Shown: one piece after another, positions 44,315-53,369 of the stretch
Numbering within the stretch: position 1 is the stretch's first letter
Layout: every line of letters starts with the position of its first letter
NCBI RefSeq assembly: GCF_025950235.1
Contig: NZ_JAPDDT010000011.1
Location: 144,791-208,790, forward strand
DNA: 64,000 nucleotides
DNA from: Luteolibacter arcticus
Lineage (GTDB): Bacteria > Verrucomicrobiota > Verrucomicrobiia > Verrucomicrobiales > Akkermansiaceae
Reading direction: 5' to 3'
The notes under the pieces: generated by a model
Database searches by the model: none
The model's input: only the letters and a program-made list of their open reading frames with translations
Told to the model about the DNA's origin: nothing
Program-made: the position numbers and the translations under genes

Positions 44315-45763
44315 TTACGCTAGGATCTCCTTCAGGACCTTCGATGGCTCGACGCCGGTGAGCTTTTGATCTAGCCCCTGGCTCTTGAAGGTGAGGCGGG
44401 TGTGGTCGATGCCCATGCAGTGCAACATGGTGGCATGGAGGTCGTGGACGGTGACGGGATTTGAGACGACGTTGTAGGAGAAGTCGTCCGTTGCGCCATA
44501 GGTGATGCCGCCTTGGATGCCGCCGCCGGCGAGCCACATGGAGAAACAGCGCGGGTGATGGTCGCGGCCATACTGGGTCGGCGTGAGATTGCCCTGGCAG
44601 TAAACGGTGCGTCCGAACTCGCCACCCCAGACGACGAGCGTGTCGTCTAACAGGCCGCGCTGGCGGAGGTCCTGGAGGAGGCCGGCCTGGGCTTGATCGA
44701 CGTCCTGGCACTGGAGCGGCAGGTCTTTCACGACGCTGCCGTGGTGGTCCCAGCCGCGGTGGTAGAGCTGGATGAAGCGCACGCCGCGCTCGGCCATGCG
44801 GCGGGCCATGAGGCAGTTGTAGGCGTAGGTGCCGGGCTTCTTCACGTCGGGGCCGTAGAGCGCGAGCGTCGATTCGCGCTCGTTCTTGAGGTCGGTGAGA
44901 TCGGGCACGCTGGCCTGCATGCGGTAGGCCATTTCGTACTGGGCGACGCGGGCGAGCACCTGGGGATCGGCGCAGCGCTCGGCCTCGCGGCGGTTCATTT
45001 CGCCGAGCATGTCGAGCATCTTGCGGCGGTCGGAGCGCAGCATGCCCTTGGGGTCGTTGAGGTAGAGCACGGGATCGGCGGCGGCGCGGAATTGCACGCC
45101 CTGATGCTCGCCCGGCAGGAAGCCCGCGCCCCAGAGGTGGGAGAACAGTGCCTGCATCTGGCCGCGGCCCTGGCTGATCATGACCACGAAGGTCGGCAGG
45201 TTCTGGTTTTCGCTGCCGAGGCCGTAGGACATCCACGCGCCCATCGACGGGCGTCCGGGGATCTGGTTGCCCGTCTGCATGAAGGTGATGCCGGGGCCGT
45301 GGTTGATCTGCTCGGTGGTCATCGACTTGACCACGCACATCTCGCCGGCCATCTGGCCGGTGTGGCGCATCAGCTCCGACACCCACAGGCCGTCCTGCTT
45401 GTTCGCGTGGTGGTCGAACTTGAAGATCGATGGTGCGATCGGTAGCCGCGCCTGGCCGGAGGTCATTCCTGTTAGGCGCTGCTCGCCCCGCACTCCTGCG
45501 GGCAGGTCCTTGTCGTAGAAGTCCTTCAGGCCGGGCTTGTAGTCGAAGGTATCGAGCTGCGAGGGCGCGCCTTCCTGATAGAGGTAGATCACGCGCTTGG
45601 CCTTCGGCGCGAAATTCGGGAACAGCGGAGCCGATGAGGGAGACTCCGCCGCGAGGAGTTGCGACAAGGCGGTGCTGCCAAGCATCGAGAGGCCGCCTGC
45701 ACCGACGCCCTTGAGCAGTTGGCGGCGGTTGATGTTGAAGAGCGGATGGTCGGATGGGTTCAT
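44315..45763 (-). CDS. DUF1501 protein (Tat-exported, sulfatase-like fold)
   Basis: A 482-aa protein with a twin-arginine signal at residues 13-19 (RRQLLKG) followed by a short hydrophobic stretch. DUF1501 motifs include RVIYLYQEGAPSQLDTFDYKP, MTTEQINHGPGI, YHRGWDHHGS and VVWGGEFGRT. The family is related to the alkaline-phosphatase/sulfatase superfamily and is almost always paired with a PSD1/DUF1549 cytochrome in Planctomycetes and Verrucomicrobia. Its chemistry is not established. The start lies 5 bp after the cytochrome gene stop, so the two form an operon. Confidence 0.85.
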   Translation of the reverse strand: MNPSDHPLFNINRRQLLKGVGAGGLSMLGSTALSQLLAAESPSSAPLFPNFAPKAKRVIYLYQEGAPSQLDTFDYKPGLKDFYDKDLPAGVRGEQRLTGMTSGQARLPIAPSIFKFDHHANKQDGLWVSELMRHTGQMAGEMCVVKSMTTEQINHGPGITFMQTGNQIPGRPSMGAWMSYGLGSENQNLPTFVVMISQGRGQMQALFSHLWGAGFLPGEHQGVQFRAAADPVLYLNDPKGMLRSDRRKMLDMLGEMNRREAERCADPQVLARVAQYEMAYRMQASVPDLTDLKNERESTLALYGPDVKKPGTYAYNCLMARRMAERGVRFIQLYHRGWDHHGSVVKDLPLQCQDVDQAQAGLLQDLRQRGLLDDTLVVWGGEFGRTVYCQGNLTPTQYGRDHHPRCFSMWLAGGGIQGGITYGATDDFSYNVVSNPVTVHDLHATMLHCMGIDHTRLTFKSQGLDQKLTGVEPSKVLKEILA

Positions 45764-45768
45764 CGGCG

Positions 45769-48012
45769 TTAGTCCCGGACGAGGGTTTGATCGAGGTTGA
45801 GGATGGTGCTCGCGACGAGCATCCAGGCGGCGAGTTCGGAAGGATTGAGCGCGGGATCGACCGGCGTCGCGCCTTGCTTGAGCAGCTCCGCGGCATCCGC
45901 CGGGGCAGACTGGAACCGTGTCGCCAACGAGGACAGTCCGCTTTCCAAGGTGCGCAGGTCATTGGCCGAGGCGGCGCGTCCGGTCACGCGGCGATAGAGC
46001 GTGGCAAGGCGTTTCGCGGTCGGGCTGGGATCGCGGAGGACCTGCGCCGCGAGGAGCTTCGAGCACTCGAGCACCTGCTCGTCGTTGAGGGCGGCGAGTG
46101 CTTGCAACGGCGTGTTCGTTGTTACCCGGCGGACCAAGCACGAGGTGCGTTCGGGGGCATCGAAGATGGTCATGAAGGGCGGCGGCGAGGTGCGCTTCCA
46201 GAAGGTGTAGAGGCTGCGCCGGTAGAGGGCGGCGCCATTACTACGGGTGTAGGACTTGGTATTGCTGCCGCCGTTCGAGCGCTCCTCCCACAGGCCGGGC
46301 GGTTGATAGGGGAAGACCGGCGGGCCGCCGAGTTCTCCCGACATCAAGCCGGCGGCGAAGAGCGCCTGGTCCCGCACTTCCTCCGCGGCGAGGCGGCGGC
46401 GCGGAAACGAGGCCAGCAGCCGGTTTTCCGGATCCTTGGCAGCGAGTTCGGGGCGCACCTTCGACGACTGCCGGTAGGTGGCGCTGGTGACGATGAGGCG
46501 CACGAGGTGGCGCGTGCTCCATGGCGTGGTGCTGCCATTGCCATCGCGGAACTCGATCGCCAGCCAGTCTAACAGCTCGGGGTGGGACGGATAATCACCC
46601 TGCAAGCCGAAGTCGTCGGTGGACTTCACGAGGCCGGTGGAAAAGAACTGCTGCCACAGGCGGTTGACGGTCACCCGGGCGAGCAGGGGATCCTGCGGCG
46701 ACACCAGCCATTGGGCGAAGCCGAGGCGATTGACCGGTGCGCCGGGGAGGGGGGCACCGAGCACTTCCGGCGGGCGGCGGGTCAGCGGCCGCGATTTATC
46801 CGGCTGGTCATATTGGCCGCGGGTCAGGGTGTAGGCCGGCACCGGAGCGGCCGCCTCCTGCATGACCATGACCTGGGCCTTCGGGCCTTGGGGGGCGAGT
46901 GGCGACGCGATCTCGATCAGGGGGGGGTAGGCCGCCGCGTTGTTGTTCTCGACGTGCTTCTCGGTGGTCGAGTTGAAGTACGCCTTCAGGCTGTAGAAGT
47001 CGTCCTGCTTGAGCGGGTCGAACTTGTGATCGTGGCAGCGGCAGCAGTTCATGGTGAGGCCCATGAAGACCGTGCCGACCGTCTGCACGCGGTCGGCGGC
47101 GTACTCGTTGAGGTATTCCTCGGCGATGGTGCCGCCCTCGGCGGTGATGAGGTGATTGCGGCAAAAGGCGGTGGCCAGGATCTGCTCCGGCGACGCGTTT
47201 GGCAGCAGGTCGCCGGCGATCTGCTCGATGACGAAGCGATCGAACGGCATGTCGTCATTGAAGGCGCGGATGACCCAGTCGCGCCACGGCCAACCGGTCC
47301 GCAGGATGTCGTGCAGGTAGCCATTGGTATCTCCGTAGCGTGCGAGATCGAGCCACTGCGACGCCATCTTTTCGCCATAGCGCGGCGAGGCTAACAGACG
47401 GTCCACGACCCGCTCATAGGCTCCCGGCGCGCTGTCGGAGAAAAAGGCGTCCATTTCCTCCATCGACGGCGGCAGGCCGGTGAGATCGAGCGTGATCCGC
47501 CGCAGCAGGGTCGACTTGTCGGCTTCAGGGGAGCGCGCGAGTCCTTCCTGCTTCAGGCGAGCGGCGAGGAACGCATCGATCGGGTTCGCGTCTGGCGATG
47601 GTGGAACCGGCGGACGGGCCGGAGCCACGAAGGCCCAGTGCTTTTCGTACGGGGCACCGGCTTCGATCCACTTCTTGATCACTTCTTTTTCAGCCGGCGA
47701 CAACGTCTTGTGAGACTTCGGCGGCGGCATTACTTCGTCGGGATCGTCGCTCAGGATGCGCAGCCAGGCCTCGCTGTCCTTGATGGAGCCCGGCTTGATC
47801 GCGGCTTTGCCCCCATCGGTGAGGGCCTGCGCACCCTCCGGAGTATCGAGCCGGAGGTCGGCCTCGCGGTGCGCGGGATCGAAGCCATGGCAGGCGAAGC
47901 ATTTGTCGGAAAGAATCGGCCGCACGTCGCGGTTGAAGTGCGGCGCTTCATCGGCCGCCGCCTTCCCTGCAAACCAAGCGCCGCTTGCGACGAACAGATA
48001 CCGCAACTTCAT
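45769..48012 (-). CDS. PSD1/DUF1549-DUF1553 planctomycete-type cytochrome c protein
   Basis: A 747-aa exported protein. I chose the ATG at 48012 because of the signal peptide (LRYLFVASGAWFAGKAAA). The PSCyt1 haem motif is CFACH at residues 38-42. The DUF1549 domain begins at about residue 100 (PIDAFLAARLKQEGL, LDLTGLPPS, YGDTNGYL, FDRFVIEQIAGDLLP). The central part contains NCCRCHDHKFDPL, a second CxxCH. The C-terminal DUF1553 has NRLGFAQWLVSPQDPLLARV. The protein is expected in the periplasm with the DUF1501 partner. The gene is divergent, by 69 bp, from a PAS-AraC regulator that may control it. Confidence 0.87.
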   Translation of the reverse strand: MKLRYLFVASGAWFAGKAAADEAPHFNRDVRPILSDKCFACHGFDPAHREADLRLDTPEGAQALTDGGKAAIKPGSIKDSEAWLRILSDDPDEVMPPPKSHKTLSPAEKEVIKKWIEAGAPYEKHWAFVAPARPPVPPSPDANPIDAFLAARLKQEGLARSPEADKSTLLRRITLDLTGLPPSMEEMDAFFSDSAPGAYERVVDRLLASPRYGEKMASQWLDLARYGDTNGYLHDILRTGWPWRDWVIRAFNDDMPFDRFVIEQIAGDLLPNASPEQILATAFCRNHLITAEGGTIAEEYLNEYAADRVQTVGTVFMGLTMNCCRCHDHKFDPLKQDDFYSLKAYFNSTTEKHVENNNAAAYPPLIEIASPLAPQGPKAQVMVMQEAAAPVPAYTLTRGQYDQPDKSRPLTRRPPEVLGAPLPGAPVNRLGFAQWLVSPQDPLLARVTVNRLWQQFFSTGLVKSTDDFGLQGDYPSHPELLDWLAIEFRDGNGSTTPWSTRHLVRLIVTSATYRQSSKVRPELAAKDPENRLLASFPRRRLAAEEVRDQALFAAGLMSGELGGPPVFPYQPPGLWEERSNGGSNTKSYTRSNGAALYRRSLYTFWKRTSPPPFMTIFDAPERTSCLVRRVTTNTPLQALAALNDEQVLECSKLLAAQVLRDPSPTAKRLATLYRRVTGRAASANDLRTLESGLSSLATRFQSAPADAAELLKQGATPVDPALNPSELAAWMLVASTILNLDQTLVRD

Positions 48013-48081
48013 CGCTCGAACTTGACGAATGCGGCGCGGATGGTCTTGGAAGTAGCGCGCAAAGAATTGTAAAAAGGCAGC

Positions 48082-48846
48082 ATGAACTCTCCCTACTCCC
48101 GCGACGCATTCCTGGCGGAGATGGCTCCGGGAGCCCTGCACTCGCTCTACGACCTGATGCCGGACGTTTCCTTTTTCATGAAGGACTGCGAAGGCCGCTT
48201 CGTCGCGCTGAGCCGGCTGGGCTGCGAGTTCTGCGGGGTGAAAACGGAGGAGGAAGCCTTTGGCTGCACCGATCTGAGCTTCTTCCCCGAAGGTCGCGCC
48301 GCCGAATACATGGCGGATGACCGGCTGGTGATCACGACCGGCCAGCCGATCGTCAACCGCATCGAGCCGGCGCCGGAAATGGAAGGTTCGCCGCGGCTGG
48401 TGGTGACCAACAAGATCCCGGTGCGCGACCGGGAAGGCCGGATCATCGGCGTGGCTGGCTTTTCCCGGCGGGTCGAGCACCTGCGCTGCGCGACCACCGT
48501 GATCCACAAGCTGTCCGCGGCGGTGGAGCAGATTCACCAGCACTACGACGCCTCCTTCGACACCGCCGAGCTGGCGAAGCAGGCGGGGCTATCGGCCAGC
48601 CAGTTCGAGCGCTTGTTTCGCAAGGCGCTGGGAAGCAGCCCGCGGCAATACTTGCAGCGGGTCCGGATCGAGCGTGCCTGCCTGTTCCTGGTCGAGTCGG
48701 AGGAAACGGTGGCGGCGGTCGCGCAACGTTGCGGCTACTACGATCACGCGCATTTCACGAAGGCGTTCGTGGCCTTGAAAGGAGTCACGCCGACCGCCTT
48801 TCGCAAGCAGCGGCAGGCGACGCCGGCCAACTCGCCGAGCCGGTAG
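48082..48846 (+). CDS. AraC-family transcriptional regulator with N-terminal PAS domain
   Basis: A 254-aa regulator. Residues ~18-130 form a PAS domain (LYDLMPDVSFFMKDCEGRF, IPVRDREGRIIGVAGFSR), which should sense a ligand or redox state. Residues ~150-245 form the AraC double helix-turn-helix (FDTAELAKQAGLSASQFERL, VAQRCGYYDHAHFTKAF, GVTPTAFRK). It is divergent from the PSD1/DUF1501 operon. The repeat element at 48857 follows 10 bp after its stop. Confidence 0.87.
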   Translation: MNSPYSRDAFLAEMAPGALHSLYDLMPDVSFFMKDCEGRFVALSRLGCEFCGVKTEEEAFGCTDLSFFPEGRAAEYMADDRLVITTGQPIVNRIEPAPEMEGSPRLVVTNKIPVRDREGRIIGVAGFSRRVEHLRCATTVIHKLSAAVEQIHQHYDASFDTAELAKQAGLSASQFERLFRKALGSSPRQYLQRVRIERACLFLVESEETVAAVAQRCGYYDHAHFTKAFVALKGVTPTAFRKQRQATPANSPSR

Positions 48847-48856
48847 GCCTCGGAAG

Positions 48857-48978
48857 CTGTCTGAAAAATAGCCTTGGAATGATGCTGCCGAAGATTGCCT
48901 ATTGAAGAACCAAGGCGGAGGGGCGGGACGCCCCTCCAACGGACTGGGGCAAGATGCCCCAGCTACTTTTTCAGACAG
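48857..48978. repeat. Double-hairpin intergenic element, copy 2, with terminal inverted repeats
   Basis: 122 bp bounded by CTGTCTGAAAAATAG on the left and CTACTTTTTCAGACAG on the right, an inverted repeat with one indel. The core hairpins are at 48919-48935 and 48945-48961. About 115 bp match copy 1 (44160-44278) well. It lies between convergent genes. It looks like a MITE or REP-type unit and may also serve as a terminator for both neighbours. Confidence 0.82.
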
Positions 48979-48982
48979 GCGC

Positions 48983-49888
48983 TCACCCGGCGGCGCGTGC
49001 GCCCACCGGCTTTGCCTGGATTTGCAGGCGGAATGCCTTGGGTGTTAGACCGGTCACTTCGAGGAAGCGGCGGTTGAAGTTGGAGAGGTTGTTGTAGCCG
49101 GCCTGGAAGGCGGCCTCGGTGATGGACAGCTTGCCGTGGGCGATCTCCGCGCAGACCCGGGCGACGCGGATTTCATTGAGGTAGCGGTTGAAGACGCAGC
49201 CCATGTTCACCTTGAACCAGCGGCTGAAGGCGGCCGGCGACATCTTCACCCGGGCGGCGGCTTCCTGCTGGGTGATTGGCTCGCCCAAGCGGCTCTCCAG
49301 CCACACCAGGAGCTCGTCCAGCCGGGCGTTCTGCCAATCGGATTTCCCTTCTTCCACGGCGTGCAGCGAGTGCACTTCGAGCTTCGTGAGCAGGGTGAAG
49401 ATCTTCCACAGATCCATGAATGAATCGAGCGAGGTCGAGCCACTGGCGGCCAGCGCTTCCATTCGCTGGCCGATTTCCTCGCTCTCCTTGCCGCTGAAGC
49501 GGACGCCGCGCTGGGCGTTTTGGCAGAGGGCGTGGAAGGCCTTGATCTCCGGCAATTTCCAGAAGGTCTCGCCCCACACCTGCGGCAAAAAGTGGATCAC
49601 CGTGACGCGCGTGTCGCCGACCTGATCCTTGCTGGAAAACCAGGTGTGCGGGACATTCCCGGGCAACATCGTGAGATCGCCGGGCCCGAATTTCTCCACC
49701 GAGGTCCCGACGTGGCGGGTGCCGCAGGCGTTCCGGACGAAGACGACTTCCCACTCCGGATGGTAGTGCCAGAGGAAGCGGAAGGTCGGTTCGCAGTAGC
49801 TCGTGGCGGTGAACGCCCGCGTCTTGGTGAGCGGCAGCACCGTGAAGCTCGGCTGGCCGTAGCCGGAAATGGAGGGAACCACCTGCAT
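48983..49888 (-). CDS. AraC-family transcriptional regulator with N-terminal cupin domain
   Basis: A 301-aa regulator. Residues ~25-110 form a cupin-type sensor domain (FRFLWHYHPEWEVVFV, GPGDLTMLPGNVPHTW). The AraC double helix-turn-helix occupies ~195-290 (ITQQEAAARVKMSPAAFSRWF, ITEAAFQAGYNNLSNFNRRF, GLTPKAFR). Such regulators usually bind a sugar or sugar derivative. It is divergent from the Gfo/Idh gene, and candidate box D lies 20 bp before its own start. That makes it a plausible regulator of the carbohydrate locus and of the other boxes (inference). Confidence 0.87.
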   Translation of the reverse strand: MQVVPSISGYGQPSFTVLPLTKTRAFTATSYCEPTFRFLWHYHPEWEVVFVRNACGTRHVGTSVEKFGPGDLTMLPGNVPHTWFSSKDQVGDTRVTVIHFLPQVWGETFWKLPEIKAFHALCQNAQRGVRFSGKESEEIGQRMEALAASGSTSLDSFMDLWKIFTLLTKLEVHSLHAVEEGKSDWQNARLDELLVWLESRLGEPITQQEAAARVKMSPAAFSRWFKVNMGCVFNRYLNEIRVARVCAEIAHGKLSITEAAFQAGYNNLSNFNRRFLEVTGLTPKAFRLQIQAKPVGARAAG

Positions 49889-49907
49889 GTTTGCTTAGTT
49901 AACTGCG

Positions 49908-49924
49908 TATGCATTCCGGTGCAA
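49908..49924 (+). promoter_or_regulatory. Candidate operator box D
   Basis: TATGCATTCCGGTGCAA lies in the 85-bp divergent region, 20 bp upstream of the AraC gene start and 49 bp upstream of the Gfo/Idh start. It is identical to box C outside the central four bases. Confidence 0.5.
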
Positions 49925-49973
49925 GCCCGTAGCAGCCTCGCTTGCCAATTCTTTCTAGGCTACACCGATACCC

Positions 49974-51302
49974 ATGAGGTCCTCCACTGCCACGGCTCCT
50001 CTCGCCGACCACCCGAAGAAAATACCGGCCGCCCCGCTGCGGCTTTGTTTCATCGGCTGCGGCGCGCGTGCCCGCGCCTATGCGGAAGTGGCGGCGACGC
50101 GACCCGGCAAGCTGGTGACGGTGGCGATCGCGGATCCGGTGGCGAGCCAGCGTGCGGATGTCCGGCAATTCCTGGGCGAGGCGGGGGTGCGCGAGTTCCA
50201 GACCGGCGAGGAGTTGCTCGCCGCGGGACCTCTCGGCGACATCGCCGTCATCACCACCCAGGACAAGTTCCACTACCATCAGGCGATGGCGGCGCTGCGT
50301 GCCGGGTATGATCTTTTGTTAGAAAAGCCGGCCGCGTGCACTTCGGCGGAGGTCCATGAGATGGTGCGCCTCGCCAATGAGCTTGGCCGGCGGATCGTGC
50401 TGTGCTTCGTGCTGCGGCACACGCCGTTTTACCGCGCGGTGAAGCGGGTAATAGACAGCGGGCGGCTCGGCAAGCTGGTCAGCATCCAGGCGACCGAAGG
50501 CGTCGAACCGTGGCATTTCACGCACTCCTTCGTCCGCGGCCACTGGTCGCAGAGCGCGAAGTCCACGCCGATGATCGTGGCCAAGTGCAGCCATGACACC
50601 GACATCTTGTCGTGGCTGGCGGATTCGGAATGCACCGCGGTTTCGAGTTTCGCTGGCACCCAATGGTTCCGCCCGGAAAACGCTCCCGCCGGGGCCACGG
50701 CGCGCTGCACCGATCCCTGCCCGCACGCGATCAGCGGTTCATGCCAGTATGCCGCGCAACGCTACCTCACCGACAAGAAGGAGCCGTGGCTTCCCCAGGT
50801 GATGCCGGGGCACGCCACCGCGACCGACGACGAGATCCTCGACTGGCTGCGCACGGGCGACTGGGGCCGCTGCGTCTATACCAGCGGGCAGGACACGCCG
50901 GACCATCAGGTGGTGTCGCTGCAGTTCGCTTCCGGCGTGACCGCGCAACTTTTGATGACCGCCTTCGACAAGGGCCGCCGCATTCGCATCCACGGCAGCG
51001 AGGCGATCCTGCAAGGGAGCATGCATGCCGACGATGAGATCCACCGGCTCGAATTGCGCCGGCATCACGATGGCGGCGTCGAGCAAATCGAAGTCGAGGA
51101 GCCTGCGGAAAACGGCTACGCTGGACATGGTGGCGGCGATTTCGGCCTGATCGATGCGCTCCACGAGTTGATCTCCGCGCCCGGTCCCTTCGACAACAGT
51201 CACTTCATGGCCGGCCACCTCATCGCCTTCGCCGCGGACGCCGCTTTCCGCAGCGGCCAGGCGATCGATCCCGCCCACCTTCTGCAATCGTCCGCTTCCT
51301 GA
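49974..51302 (+). CDS. Gfo/Idh/MocA-family NAD(P)-dependent oxidoreductase
   Basis: A 442-aa cytoplasmic oxidoreductase. The Rossmann motif FIGCGARARAYAEV lies at ~25-38, the EKPAACT motif at ~120 (family EKP with the conserved Lys), and KCSHDTDILSWL at ~203, which supplies the usual active-site His/Asp region. A Cys-rich stretch near 241-256 (CTDPCPHAISGSC) resembles that of related sugar-acting members. The substrate is probably a sugar or sugar derivative. It is the first gene of the right-hand carbohydrate locus; the symporter starts 6 bp after its stop. Confidence 0.85.
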   Translation: MRSSTATAPLADHPKKIPAAPLRLCFIGCGARARAYAEVAATRPGKLVTVAIADPVASQRADVRQFLGEAGVREFQTGEELLAAGPLGDIAVITTQDKFHYHQAMAALRAGYDLLLEKPAACTSAEVHEMVRLANELGRRIVLCFVLRHTPFYRAVKRVIDSGRLGKLVSIQATEGVEPWHFTHSFVRGHWSQSAKSTPMIVAKCSHDTDILSWLADSECTAVSSFAGTQWFRPENAPAGATARCTDPCPHAISGSCQYAAQRYLTDKKEPWLPQVMPGHATATDDEILDWLRTGDWGRCVYTSGQDTPDHQVVSLQFASGVTAQLLMTAFDKGRRIRIHGSEAILQGSMHADDEIHRLELRRHHDGGVEQIEVEEPAENGYAGHGGGDFGLIDALHELISAPGPFDNSHFMAGHLIAFAADAAFRSGQAIDPAHLLQSSAS

Positions 51303-51308
51303 CACCGC

Positions 51309-53348
51309 ATGCATCTTCACTTTTTCGACTGGCTCATCGTCATCGTCTCGTTCGTCGCCTTCGCCGCCATCGCGGCGTGGAGCGGCAAGCAGACGAAGAG
51401 CGTGAGCGGCTTCCTCGTCAGCGGCCGTTGCGCGGGGCGCTACCTGCTGACCATCGCGGCCGGCATGGTGTGGATCGATGCGATCAACATCATTGGCATG
51501 TTCGAGCTGTACTTCGTCGGCGGCTTCCCGGCGATGAGCTGGGGCCTGATCATCCAGCCGCCGCTCGCCGTGATCATGGCGGTGTCCGGCTGGGCGGTGT
51601 ACCGCTACCGCGAGACGCGGGCGATGACGGTGCCGCAGTACTTGGAGATGCGGTATAGCCGCGGAGTGCGCATCACCGCCGGCATCGTCTCGTGGGTCGC
51701 CGGGATGATCAACTTCGGCATCTTCCCCGCGGTCAGCGCGCATTTCGTCATCTGTTTCTGCGGGCTGCCGGGCACCTTCGCCTTGGCCGGGCTGACGCTG
51801 CCGACCTTTCCGCTGCTCATGATCGCGATGATGGCGGTCACGCTTCTGTTCGTTTTCCACGGCGGTCACATCACCGTGCTGGTGATGGATTTTTGCCAAG
51901 GGCTCTTCATCAACGTGGCCGCGGTCGTGCTGGTGCTGCTGATCGGCTTCACCTGGCTCAACTGGAACGAGGTGATCGAGATCCTGAACCAAGCGCCGCC
52001 GGATGCCTCGCTGCTCGATCCGTCCCGCACTTCCGAAGTGAAGGACTTCAACCTCTGGTACTTCGTCATCAGTACCATCGGGATGTTCTACAACCGGCTG
52101 TCGAACTTCCAAGGACAGGCCTTCGATGCCTCCGCCAGGACACCCCATGAAGGCCGCATGGGCAACGTGCTGGCGCTGATCCGCTGGCAGACCCTCTGCC
52201 TGTTCTTCATGGTGATGGTGCTTGCCGCCCAAGTGGCGCTCAAGCACCCGGCGCATGCGTCGCTCGGCCAGTCGATCCAGGCGTGGCTCGATGTCCTGGA
52301 AAAGGAGCACGGTGCGGCCGTGCGCGGCCAGATGACGGTGAGCACCGCGCTCGCCTTCATCCTGCCGGTCGGCGGCAAGGGCCTGCTGCTGGCCATCATG
52401 ATTGCCGCGATGATCTCGTCAAAGAGCGCCTTCATTCACTCTTTCGGTTCGATCTTCGTGCAGGACGTGGTGATGCCGTTCCGCAAGACGCATCCCGAAC
52501 CGGCCCGGCAGTTGCGCTGGCTGCGCCTCTCGATGCTCGGCGTGACCTTCTTCGCGGTGCTCTTCGGCTGCTTCTACCGCCAGACGGAAAGCATCCTGAT
52601 GTACTTCGCGCTCAGCAGCACCCTGTGGCTTGGCGGGTCCGGAGCCGTCCTGATCGGCGGCCTCTACTGGAAGAAGGGCAATACCACCGGTGCGTACGCC
52701 GCCATGACGGTCGGTGGAGTCTTCGGCCTCGGCGGCTTCGCCCTCATGCAGGGCTGGAAAACGTGGTACGGCGTGCCGCCGCAGCTCTCCATCGCCGGAC
52801 ACTCGCTCGAGCTCAATCCGCAGTGGTGGTTGTTCATCACGATGCTGGTCTCGACCGCCACCTATGCCGGCGTGTCACTGCTCACTCGCCGCGGCGCCAG
52901 CTTCGACCTCGACCGCCTGCTGCACCGCGGTGCCCATCGTGATGGCGCGGCACGGTTTGAAGATGAGCCGCAGATTTCACTGTGGAAGCGGATGTGCGGG
53001 GTCACGCCGGAATTCACGCCCAGCGACCGCCGCACCGTGTATGCGTTCTTCGGTTGGGTCTTCGCGTGGTTCGGCGCCTGCATCGTCATGATCGTCCTCT
53101 CGCTCTCCGGCAAGATCGGCAATGCCGACTGGGCCGGCTTCTGGAAGATCTACCTGATCGCACTGTTCGGCCTGATGGTGTTCACCACCGTGTGGCTGGG
53201 CATGGGTGGCATCCGCGATCTCAAGACGATGTTCCGCCTGCTCAAGGAAGGCCAGCGCGACAGCTCCGATGACGGCACGGTCCCCTCGGGCGGGACCGTG
53301 GTGAGTGCTTCCGCCGTGACTCCCGACAAAGCCATCGATCCAATCTAA
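51309..53348 (+). CDS. Sodium:solute symporter family (SSS) transporter
   Basis: A 679-aa inner-membrane protein with many hydrophobic segments, about 13-14 by eye. The first is ~6-24 (IVIVSFVAFAAIAAWSG), followed by the SSS-like SVSGFLVSGRCAGRYLLTIAA. A long cytoplasmic segment near 525-560 precedes two final helices (~585-605 and ~615-640). SSS members couple Na+ uptake to sugars, amino acids or acids. The genomic neighbours make a sugar such as galacto-N-biose or lacto-N-biose plausible. It lies 21 bp before the LamG hydrolase-like gene. Confidence 0.85.
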   Translation: MHLHFFDWLIVIVSFVAFAAIAAWSGKQTKSVSGFLVSGRCAGRYLLTIAAGMVWIDAINIIGMFELYFVGGFPAMSWGLIIQPPLAVIMAVSGWAVYRYRETRAMTVPQYLEMRYSRGVRITAGIVSWVAGMINFGIFPAVSAHFVICFCGLPGTFALAGLTLPTFPLLMIAMMAVTLLFVFHGGHITVLVMDFCQGLFINVAAVVLVLLIGFTWLNWNEVIEILNQAPPDASLLDPSRTSEVKDFNLWYFVISTIGMFYNRLSNFQGQAFDASARTPHEGRMGNVLALIRWQTLCLFFMVMVLAAQVALKHPAHASLGQSIQAWLDVLEKEHGAAVRGQMTVSTALAFILPVGGKGLLLAIMIAAMISSKSAFIHSFGSIFVQDVVMPFRKTHPEPARQLRWLRLSMLGVTFFAVLFGCFYRQTESILMYFALSSTLWLGGSGAVLIGGLYWKKGNTTGAYAAMTVGGVFGLGGFALMQGWKTWYGVPPQLSIAGHSLELNPQWWLFITMLVSTATYAGVSLLTRRGASFDLDRLLHRGAHRDGAARFEDEPQISLWKRMCGVTPEFTPSDRRTVYAFFGWVFAWFGACIVMIVLSLSGKIGNADWAGFWKIYLIALFGLMVFTTVWLGMGGIRDLKTMFRLLKEGQRDSSDDGTVPSGGTVVSASAVTPDKAIDPI

Positions 53349-53369
53349 CTCTCTCCGATACCTTTCCCC